DNA from: an uncultured Pelagibacteraceae bacterium
GTDB lineage: Bacteria; Pseudomonadota; Alphaproteobacteria; Pelagibacterales; Pelagibacteraceae
Assembly: GCA_902629935.1 (NCBI GenBank)
Contig: CACOSU010000002.1
Span: forward strand, 1 to 64,000
Direction of reading: 5' to 3'
Length of the DNA stretch: 64,000 nt
The translations under genes were made by a program, and so were the position numbers. A model generated the notes under the pieces. It searched no databases, was not told the origin of the DNA, and saw only the letters and a list, made by a program, of their open reading frames with translations. This document shows positions 16,741 to 23,634 of the stretch, piece by piece. The number at the start of each line of letters is the position of its first letter. The stretch's first letter is position 1.

Positions 16741-17808
16741 GCAACAGCTGTAGCAATGCCAAATGTTGCTTTTGGTGCTCCATTAACATTAAAGATGCAA
16801 GCAGCTTGGCCATCAGGCGCTAACATTTTTTTTGAAATGGCAGGAGATTACGCGAAAATGGTAAGTGACATGTCTGGAGGCGAATTAAAAATTGACGTCC
16901 AGCCAGTCGGTGCCGTTGTAAAAACTTCAGAAATAGGACAAGCAGTAAGTTCTGGTGTAGTAGATATGGGTCACTGGGTGACAGCATATTGGTACGGTAA
17001 GAACGCTGCAGCGTCACTTTTTGGAACTGGTCCGTCATATGGAATGTCATCTCAAGAAGTAATGGGATGGATGGAATATGGTGGAGGAAGAGCTTTATAT
17101 GAAGAGGCAGTAAAAAGTGTAGGATTTAATTACACTGGTTTCTTTCATATGCCAATGCCAGCACAGCCATTTGGTTGGTTCAAAAAGAATGTAACAAAAG
17201 TATCTGATGTTAAAGGTATGAAGTACAGAACTGTAGGTTTAGCGACTAACGTTTTAACTGCTATGGGAATGGTTGTAAGACAATTGCCAGGTGGTGAGAT
17301 ACAACCAGCTATGAAAACTGGTTTGATTGATGCTGCAGAGTTTAACAACCCAACATCAGACTCACAGTTTGGAATGCAAGATGTCTCTAAACATTATCAC
17401 TTAGGAAGTTTCCACCAATCACAGGAAATGTTTGAAGTGCCAGTTAATACAAAGAGACTAAACAGCCTTTCGCCAAAACACCAAGCTATCTTGAAGAATG
17501 CTGCTTATGCTGCAAATTCAGATAACTACTTTAAAGCTTTAGTTAGATATTCATCTGATCTAGCGAAGTTAATGAATGAGCATAAGGTTAATGTTTACCA
17601 AACTTCAGACGCTATCCTAGCAGAACAATTAAAAGGTTGGGATAAAGTTGTTGGTGAGTTTTCAGGAAAAGATGCTTTCTTTAAAAAGGTAGTAGACTCA
17701 CAAAAAGCATATGCTAAGAGAACTATGAAGTATCTGTTGATGAATCAGCCGAACTACAAATTAGCTTATGAAAATGAGTTTGGACCAATTGAGAAAGTTA
17801 AAATCTAA
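16651..17808 (+). CDS. TRAP transporter substrate-binding protein DctP 1 (Tat-exported)
   Basis: A 385-residue periplasmic binding protein. The N-terminus has a twin-arginine signal (SRRKFFK, Arg16-Arg17) and an alanine-rich hydrophobic stretch, cut near residue 43. The mature part shows the DctP pattern: QPVGAVVKTSEIGQAVSSG, MKYRTVG with the carboxylate-binding Arg, and LIDAAEFNNPTSD. TRAP binding proteins capture organic anions for Na+-driven uptake. A strong terminator-like hairpin follows the stop before the permease genes. The ligand is unknown. The leader is nearly identical to that of the second TRAP system. Confidence 0.88.
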   Translation: MIKEKKSLKGSKTPSRRKFFKAAAATGAAAATAVAMPNVAFGAPLTLKMQAAWPSGANIFFEMAGDYAKMVSDMSGGELKIDVQPVGAVVKTSEIGQAVSSGVVDMGHWVTAYWYGKNAAASLFGTGPSYGMSSQEVMGWMEYGGGRALYEEAVKSVGFNYTGFFHMPMPAQPFGWFKKNVTKVSDVKGMKYRTVGLATNVLTAMGMVVRQLPGGEIQPAMKTGLIDAAEFNNPTSDSQFGMQDVSKHYHLGSFHQSQEMFEVPVNTKRLNSLSPKHQAILKNAAYAANSDNYFKALVRYSSDLAKLMNEHKVNVYQTSDAILAEQLKGWDKVVGEFSGKDAFFKKVVDSQKAYAKRTMKYLLMNQPNYKLAYENEFGPIEKVKI

Positions 17809-17827
17809 TTAACTTTAGTAAATTTTT

Positions 17828-17858
17828 AAAAAGGGGGTTTAAAACCCCCTTTTTTTTT
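17828..17858 (+). terminator. Rho-independent-type hairpin after TRAP binding protein 1
   Basis: The stem is AAAAAGGGGG paired with CCCCCTTTTT around a TTTAAAA loop, followed by more T residues. It is a typical intrinsic terminator structure. It stands between the binding protein and its permeases, so it probably acts as a partial terminator that keeps permease levels low. Confidence 0.8.
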
Positions 17859-17884
17859 ACTCTATTTTAATATATTTTTAAGTC

Positions 17885-18469
17885 ATGGAAAACTTCATTA
17901 AATTTGCTGATACATTAAGCACATCAATGGGTAAAGCTTTTTCATGGTGTATCGTAATTTTAATGGGTGGAACTGTTTACGAAGTAGTTATGGCTTATGT
18001 TTTTAATAAGCCAACTCTGTGGAATTTTGATTTTAGTATGCAAATGTATGGTGCAATACTAATGATGTCAGGAGCTTATTGTTTAGCTACAGAAGCTCAT
18101 GTAAGGGGAGACGTAATTTACAGATTATTTAAACAAAAAACTCAAGCCTGGATAGATTTAGTTCTTTATTTTCTATTTTTTTTCCCAGGAGTAGTTGCTC
18201 TAGCTTTTTACGGTTACGAGTATGCTGCAATTGCTTGGAAAATAAAAGAAACGAGTTGGAGTAGCCCAGCTCAAATACAGATTTACATGGTAAAATCAAT
18301 GATACCTGCAGCTGGGATATTATTAATTATTCAAGGTATAAGTGAAGTTTTTAGATCCATTATTTGCATTAAAACTGGTCAATGGCCAGCTAGAATGGTT
18401 GTTGCAGAGGAAACCGAACAAGTTTTGATGAGAACATCTCAAGAGGAAGATAAATCAAATGTTATTTAG
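17885..18469 (+). CDS. TRAP transporter small permease DctQ 1
   Basis: A 194-residue inner-membrane protein with four hydrophobic helices, the standard DctQ size. The segment TEAHVRGDVIYRLFKQKTQAW matches the DctQ motif E-x-HVR-x-D. It overlaps the large permease gene by 11 bases, indicating coupled translation. It works with the next gene product as the membrane part of the first TRAP system. Confidence 0.88.
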   Translation: MENFIKFADTLSTSMGKAFSWCIVILMGGTVYEVVMAYVFNKPTLWNFDFSMQMYGAILMMSGAYCLATEAHVRGDVIYRLFKQKTQAWIDLVLYFLFFFPGVVALAFYGYEYAAIAWKIKETSWSSPAQIQIYMVKSMIPAAGILLIIQGISEVFRSIICIKTGQWPARMVVAEETEQVLMRTSQEEDKSNVI

Positions 18470-19820
18470 TCTTACAAATCCAGAAGTAGCAATTTTAATG
18501 ATGGGCATATTTTTATTTGCCGTTCTTTTAGGCTTTCCAATTGCATTTACATTAATGGCAATGGGTATTGCGTTTGGATATTACGCTTACTACGACGCCA
18601 CCATGATGGAACATATTTTTGATAACAGAATATTCCAATTATTTGTTCAAAATACATATACCGTAATGGATAATAACGTACTTACTGCTGTTCCTTTATT
18701 TTTATTTATGGGCTACTTAGTAGAGAGAGCAGGAATTGTTGCAAAATTATTTTTTGCAATCAGATTGGCTGCACATAGACTTCCTGCCTCCATGGCAGTT
18801 GCTGCACTAATTACTTGTACATTGTTTTCAACAGCAACAGGAATTATCGGGGCGGTAGTAACTTTGATGGGTTTGTTAGCTTGGCCAGCAATGATTAAAG
18901 CTGGTTATGACAAAAAATTTGCCTCAGGTATTATCTGTTCAGGGGGTTGTTTAGGAATTCTTATACCACCAAGTATTATGTTGATAGTTTATTCTGTAAT
19001 TGCTCAATTGTCTCCACTTAGACTTTTCGCAGCTGCTATTTTTCCAGGTTTACTCTTAGCTGGTTTGTATATTGGTTATGCAGTAATAAGGGCTTGGCTA
19101 AATCCATCAATAGCTCCAAGACCTCCAGAAGAGGATATACCTCCTCGAGCAGAAATTTTAAAAGAAGTATTGGTATCTTTTGTGCCTTTGTTTGGATTGA
19201 TTATGTTGGTTCTTGGAACAATTTTAGCAGGTATAGCAACTCCTGCAGAAGCTGCAGCAGCAGGAGCTTTTGGTGCATTAATTTTGTCATGGTTCTACAA
19301 AACTCTGAAATGGCAGAATTTCAAAGAGTCTGTTTTTTTAACAGCAAAAACAACTGCTATGATAATGTGGCTATTTATTGGATCTTGGACATTTTCATCA
19401 GTATTTTCTTATCTTGGTGGCCATGAAGTATTCGAGCATTTTTTTACGTCTATAAACATTTCAACTTGGCAATTTCTAGTAATTACACAAATTATAATCT
19501 TCCTTTTGGGGTGGCCACTAGAGTGGACTGAAATTTTAATTATATTTGTTCCAATCTTTTTACCTTTATTGGAGATTTTCGGAGTTAACCCATATTTTTT
19601 TGCAATGTTAATTGCTTTAAACTTGCAAACATCTTTTTTAACCCCACCGATGGCAATGTCGGCATATTATTTAAAAGGTGTGCAAAAAACCAATGTTGAG
19701 CTTTTAGATATATTTAGAGGAATTATGCCTTTCTTAGCAATTGTTATTTTTGCAATGTTTTTAATGTACATGTTTCCAGCAATAGCCCTATGGTTGCCAG
19801 AAACATTATTTGCAAATTAA
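18459..19820 (+). CDS. TRAP transporter large permease DctM 1
   Basis: A 453-residue polytopic membrane protein with twelve or more helices. Diagnostic segments are VPLFLFMGYLVERAG, TGIIGAVVTLMG, GILIPPSIMLIVYSV and LQTSFLTPPMAMSAYYLKG, all from the DctM transport core that binds Na+ and substrate. The length is normal for the family. The amidase gene starts at the base after its stop codon, so the operon continues. Confidence 0.9.
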   Translation: MLFSLTNPEVAILMMGIFLFAVLLGFPIAFTLMAMGIAFGYYAYYDATMMEHIFDNRIFQLFVQNTYTVMDNNVLTAVPLFLFMGYLVERAGIVAKLFFAIRLAAHRLPASMAVAALITCTLFSTATGIIGAVVTLMGLLAWPAMIKAGYDKKFASGIICSGGCLGILIPPSIMLIVYSVIAQLSPLRLFAAAIFPGLLLAGLYIGYAVIRAWLNPSIAPRPPEEDIPPRAEILKEVLVSFVPLFGLIMLVLGTILAGIATPAEAAAAGAFGALILSWFYKTLKWQNFKESVFLTAKTTAMIMWLFIGSWTFSSVFSYLGGHEVFEHFFTSINISTWQFLVITQIIIFLLGWPLEWTEILIIFVPIFLPLLEIFGVNPYFFAMLIALNLQTSFLTPPMAMSAYYLKGVQKTNVELLDIFRGIMPFLAIVIFAMFLMYMFPAIALWLPETLFAN

Positions 19821-21149
19821 ATGATAGATATTTTTTCCTTAAAAGTTGAAGAAATCGCTTCAAAAATAAAAGATTCTCAACTTACTTCAGTCGAAGTATG
19901 TGAGAAGTATATTGAAAGAATAAATAAATTTGAAAAAGATGTTAAGGCTTGGGCACATTTTGATAAAAAACTTTTACTAGAAAAGGCAACAGAAGCAGAT
20001 GAATATAGAAGATCGGGTAAACCATTAGGTCCGTTGCACGGCGTCCCTGTTGCTCTAAAAGATATTGTAGGAACTCTTGACATGCCAACTGAATGTGGAA
20101 CTTCAATAAGGAAAGGGAAATCTTATTCGCAAAATGCGGAAATAGTTGATTTACTTTTGGCGGCTGGAGCAATTGTAATGGGCAAAACTGCTACAGCTGA
20201 ATTAGCTTATCTTGGTCCTGCTAAAACAACTAATCCACATGATCACTCTAGAACTCCAGGTGGTTCATCGAGCGGGTCTGCTGCTGCTGTTGCATCATTT
20301 ATGGCACCTTTATCAATAGGATCACAAACAGGTGGTTCAGTTATTAGACCTGCATCTTACTGTGGAGTTGTAGGTTATAAACCAACCTATGGATTAATTT
20401 CAAGAAATGGAGTGCTTAAAACTTCAGAAAAATTAGATCATATAGGTGTATTTGGAAGAACTGTTGAGGATGTAGCACTCCTTGCAAAGGTTTTAATTAA
20501 AAAAGATAAATTTGATAATGCATCTGTTTATTATTCAGCTGATAGTATGCTTGAAGAAACAAAAAAGGGACCACTGTTTGAACCAAAATTTATTTTTTAT
20601 AAAACAGACCATTGGAAAAATATTGAAAAAAAATCTAAAGAAGCTTTCGAATATTTTATTAAATCTTTTAAAAAAAATATCGAAATTTTTGATACACCAT
20701 CTTATTTTAAAGACATTCATAAATATCATCAGATAATTTATGAAACAGATTTAGCAAACAATTTTGGATTGTATTACAAAAAGTATAAAAAAAAATTATC
20801 TAAACCCATGCAAGATGCTATTGTTAAAGGCAATAAACATTCAGCAAAAGAATATGCCGGAGCCATAGATTTTATGAAAAGAAGTTACGAATCTTATGAA
20901 GAAGTATTTGAAGATTATCATGGGGTATTGTCACCTTCTAGTCCAGGTGTTGCTCCTAAAAGCTTGAAGAGTACTGGCTCTGCAGAATTTAATAAAGTAT
21001 GGTCTTATTTAGGAACCCCATGTATTTCTCTGCCTCTATTACAAGGAGAAAGCAAAATGCCACTAGGTGTTCAATTAATTGGTGCAAAATTTGATGATCA
21101 TAGATTTTTAGGTGTTGCTAATTGGCTAGAAAAGGAATGTAATAATTAA
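19821..21149 (+). CDS. Amidase-signature family hydrolase
   Basis: A 442-residue amidase. The Ser-cisSer-Lys triad is visible: Lys in GVPVALKDIVG, the first Ser in the GGSSSGSAAAVA loop and the nucleophile Ser in TGGSVIRPASYCGVVGYKPT. Related enzymes hydrolyse small amides or act on Glu-tRNA in GatCAB. The absence of gatB/gatC neighbours and the divergent C-terminus argue against GatA. It starts directly after the DctM stop, so it may process the compound that the first TRAP system brings in. The substrate is not inferable. Confidence 0.85.
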   Translation: MIDIFSLKVEEIASKIKDSQLTSVEVCEKYIERINKFEKDVKAWAHFDKKLLLEKATEADEYRRSGKPLGPLHGVPVALKDIVGTLDMPTECGTSIRKGKSYSQNAEIVDLLLAAGAIVMGKTATAELAYLGPAKTTNPHDHSRTPGGSSSGSAAAVASFMAPLSIGSQTGGSVIRPASYCGVVGYKPTYGLISRNGVLKTSEKLDHIGVFGRTVEDVALLAKVLIKKDKFDNASVYYSADSMLEETKKGPLFEPKFIFYKTDHWKNIEKKSKEAFEYFIKSFKKNIEIFDTPSYFKDIHKYHQIIYETDLANNFGLYYKKYKKKLSKPMQDAIVKGNKHSAKEYAGAIDFMKRSYESYEEVFEDYHGVLSPSSPGVAPKSLKSTGSAEFNKVWSYLGTPCISLPLLQGESKMPLGVQLIGAKFDDHRFLGVANWLEKECNN

Positions 21150-21326
21150 ATGCAAAAGTTTACAGTATTTTTAGGAACTTTACTTGCAACTGCATTTCTA
21201 GTTGGCTTGGCTACTACTTTAACTAGATCAACTATGATTGGTTTTTTCGATGTTTTGCCGGTTTATATATTGATGGCAATCGCAATCTTCATGATGATCT
21301 ATGAAGCTTTTTTTGACAAAAAATAA
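21150..21326 (+). CDS. Small 58-residue membrane protein
   Basis: The start codon follows the amidase stop with no gap (TAAATG) and the frame runs 58 codons. The product has two hydrophobic helices (about residues 5-22 and 36-54) separated by TRSTMIGFFDV, and it ends DKK. The tight coupling and hydrophobic composition suggest a real small integral membrane protein at the end of the first TRAP-amidase operon. I recognise no family. A possible role is an accessory to the transporter, which is inference. Confidence 0.6.
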   Translation: MQKFTVFLGTLLATAFLVGLATTLTRSTMIGFFDVLPVYILMAIAIFMMIYEAFFDKK

Positions 21327-21356
21327 TTTTATTTAATTCAAAATTTACTACCTCAG

Positions 21357-21369
21357 ATTGTAATACAAT
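21357..21369. promoter_or_regulatory. Dyad ATTGTA-A-TACAAT upstream of TRAP binding protein 2
   Basis: A perfect 6+1+6 inverted repeat, 84 bases before the second TRAP binding-protein start. It shares the outer arms ATTGT and ACAAT with the dyad 81 bases before the first one, which supports a common regulator or a shared ancestral promoter. Confidence 0.4.
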
Positions 21370-21423
21370 ACTTTAAAGTTATTTTAATCTAGACTTAAAC
21401 GCACATTTGTAATTTACTCTGTA

Positions 21424-21543
21424 CAGTTAATTAACAAAGAAGAGGAGATACTAATGATTAAAGAAAAAAAATCATTGAAGGTTTCTAGATCACCTTCAAG
21501 ACGTAAGTTCTTTAAAACTGCAGCTGCAACTGGTGTTGCTGCT
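21424..21543 (+). repeat. Duplicated 5' module of TRAP binding-protein genes, copy 2
   Basis: The partner of 16622-16740. It contains the palindrome GTTAATTAAC (21426-21435), the ribosome site GAGGAG and the codons for MIKEKKSLK through SRRKFFK. The 5' module is far more similar between the two genes than the mature coding parts are. Confidence 0.7.
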
Positions 21544-22578
21544 GTTGCTTTATCTGCTCCAGCAGTTGCTAAAGAAAGAGTTGAAGCTTCTATGGTAGCT
21601 ACTTGGCCTAGAGATTTTCCAGGCCTAGGAACTGGTGCACAAAGACTTGCTCAAAGATTAAGCGATATGAGTGACGGTAGAATTCAAGTTACTTATTATG
21701 CTGCTAATGAAAGGGTAAAAGCATTTGACTCATTTGACGAAGTTGCATCAGGTAACTCTCAAATGTATCACGGTGCTGATTACTACTGGGTTAAAAAACA
21801 CCCTGCTTTTGGATATTTTACTGCGGTTCCATTTGGTTTCACATATGCTGAAATGAATGCGTGGTTAAAATTTGCTGGTGGACAAGAATTGTGGGATGAA
21901 TTGACTGATGATTTTGGAACACAAAGTTTTGCAGCTGGTAATACTGGAGTGCAAATGGGTGGTTGGTTTAATAAGAAAATTAGATCAGCGAATGACTTTA
22001 AAGGTTTAAAAATGCGTATGCCTGGATTAGGTGGACAAGTACTTGGAAAACTAGGTGGTTCTCCAATTTCACTTCCTGGTGGACAAATTTATGAAAACCT
22101 TGTTTCAGGTGCAATTGATGCAACAGAATGGGTAGGACCTTGGAATGATGAGGCTATGAAGTTCCAGGAAGCTGCTAAGTATTATTACTATCCAGGAATG
22201 CATGAACCAGGATCAACACTAGCTTGTGGAGTGAACAAATCTTGGTTTACTAGTTTGTCAAAATCAGATCAGTTAATTATTAAAACTGCATGTGATTGGG
22301 CTGACACAACTACAATGGCTGAATACAATGCTAAAAACGGAGCTGCATTAGCACGATTAGTTAACGAAAGTGGAGTTAAACTAGAGAAGTTTAATGATAA
22401 AGTTTACGATGCTTTCGCTAAAGGTGCTGCTGAAGTTTTCGATGAAGTTCAACAACATAGTGCTCTTGCTAAGAAAGTACATGCTGCCTTTGTTAAAGGT
22501 CGTAAGGAAATTGGTGCTTGGACTAACTTGTCTGACGGGCCATATGTTGCTCAAAGAAATAGAGCATTAGGAGTATAA
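21454..22578 (+). CDS. TRAP transporter substrate-binding protein DctP 2 (TakP-like)
   Basis: A 374-residue periplasmic binding protein with a twin-arginine leader (Arg16-Arg17) cut after PAVA near residue 39. Motifs LKMRMPGLGG and AIDATEWVGPWND, then YYYYPGM, resemble Rhodobacter TakP, which binds pyruvate and other 2-oxoacids with a Na+ ion. The Arg in KMRMPG is the likely carboxylate clamp. A 2-oxoacid or 2-hydroxyacid ligand is therefore reasonable and would suit the hydroxyacid genes earlier in the window, but this is inference from motif similarity. A strong hairpin follows before the permeases. Confidence 0.88.
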   Translation: MIKEKKSLKVSRSPSRRKFFKTAAATGVAAVALSAPAVAKERVEASMVATWPRDFPGLGTGAQRLAQRLSDMSDGRIQVTYYAANERVKAFDSFDEVASGNSQMYHGADYYWVKKHPAFGYFTAVPFGFTYAEMNAWLKFAGGQELWDELTDDFGTQSFAAGNTGVQMGGWFNKKIRSANDFKGLKMRMPGLGGQVLGKLGGSPISLPGGQIYENLVSGAIDATEWVGPWNDEAMKFQEAAKYYYYPGMHEPGSTLACGVNKSWFTSLSKSDQLIIKTACDWADTTTMAEYNAKNGAALARLVNESGVKLEKFNDKVYDAFAKGAAEVFDEVQQHSALAKKVHAAFVKGRKEIGAWTNLSDGPYVAQRNRALGV

Positions 22579-22597
22579 TTTAATTCTAATTATTACT

Positions 22598-22625
22598 AGA
22601 GGGCCCTTAAATGGGCCCTCTTTTT
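22598..22625 (+). terminator. Rho-independent-type hairpin after TRAP binding protein 2
   Basis: AGAGGGCCC and GGGCCCTCT pair around a TTAAAT loop, followed by a T-run. It is the third case in this window of a stem-loop placed right after a binding-protein gene and before its permeases. Confidence 0.8.
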
Positions 22626-22647
22626 ATATATCAATAAAAGATTTAAT

Positions 22648-23631
22648 ATGATGGCGAAAAATAACTTATCTATTTTAATAAGAATATTTAGTTATTCTAT
22701 CTTAGCTTTAACTTTTGTTTTTTTAGTCAATAATGTTTTAACAGTTTGGTTTGATTGGCCTGGAGTTAAAAAACTTTTTGCTCATTATGAATTATTTGGA
22801 TTTAAAAAATTAAATAAGCCTTTAGAGGGGCTTGCAATAAATTTATCGTATGTTCAATTACTATTTTATTTTGTATCTTTAGCAGGAGTTATATTTTTTG
22901 TTTTAAAATCTATAAAACAAACATTACAAACAGACTCTGAGATCTTATCGAAAATTACAGCTTACGTAGTAAGGTCCTCTTTCTGGGCTGTACTAATTGT
23001 TGGAGTAGCAGACTTTTTAATCTCATTCATGGTAGTAGAAAAACTAGTTGAGCCAATTTTTGGAGAACAACTTAAAATTAATTTAGTAATACCTGCTTTC
23101 AGAATTACATATATACACTTTCCTTTAATATTAGCTTCTTTCGTAATTGGTTATTTTACAAGATCTGTAGGGTTTATTTGGTTAGCAGTTTTAGTCGTTG
23201 GAAGTGAATTTTTAATTGTATTATCAAGATTTATTTTTCAATATGAACAAGCATTCCAAGGTGACTTAGTTCGTTTCTGGTATGCAGCCCTTTATTTATT
23301 TGCAAGCGCTTATGCTTTAATTCATGAAGGTCACGTTAGAGTTGATGTTCTTTACACTGGTTTTAGCGAACGTAAAAAAGCATGGACTAATGCAATTGGG
23401 TCATTAATTCTAGGAATTCCTTTATGTTTAATTGTAATATTTTTAGGCATGGGGGGTAAAGCTAGTATCATCAATGGTCCTGTAATTTCATTTGAAATTA
23501 CGCAGCAAGGTTCAAACGGATTATATTTACTTTATCTAATGGCAGTTTATTTAGCTGTGTTTGCAGTAAGTATGTTAACTCAATTCACTAGCTACTTTAT
23601 GAGTAGCAGTCATAAACTTTTAAAGAATTAA
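22648..23631 (+). CDS. TRAP transporter small permease DctQ 2, enlarged
   Basis: A 327-residue membrane protein. The C-terminal half is a normal DctQ: ALIHEGHVRVDVLYTGFSERKKAW and flanking helices. The N-terminal half adds about 150 residues with three or four extra hydrophobic helices, so the protein is nearly twice the usual DctQ size. It ends 3 bases before the large permease. Extended DctQ proteins accompany TakP-type binding proteins in other bacteria. The role of the extra helices is unknown. Confidence 0.85.
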   Translation: MMAKNNLSILIRIFSYSILALTFVFLVNNVLTVWFDWPGVKKLFAHYELFGFKKLNKPLEGLAINLSYVQLLFYFVSLAGVIFFVLKSIKQTLQTDSEILSKITAYVVRSSFWAVLIVGVADFLISFMVVEKLVEPIFGEQLKINLVIPAFRITYIHFPLILASFVIGYFTRSVGFIWLAVLVVGSEFLIVLSRFIFQYEQAFQGDLVRFWYAALYLFASAYALIHEGHVRVDVLYTGFSERKKAWTNAIGSLILGIPLCLIVIFLGMGGKASIINGPVISFEITQQGSNGLYLLYLMAVYLAVFAVSMLTQFTSYFMSSSHKLLKN

Positions 23632-23634
23632 ATA

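Noticed and set aside
19821-21149. GatA subunit of Glu-tRNA(Gln) amidotransferase
   Set aside because: The amidase signature is shared, but no gatB or gatC is adjacent and the position in a TRAP operon points to catabolism.
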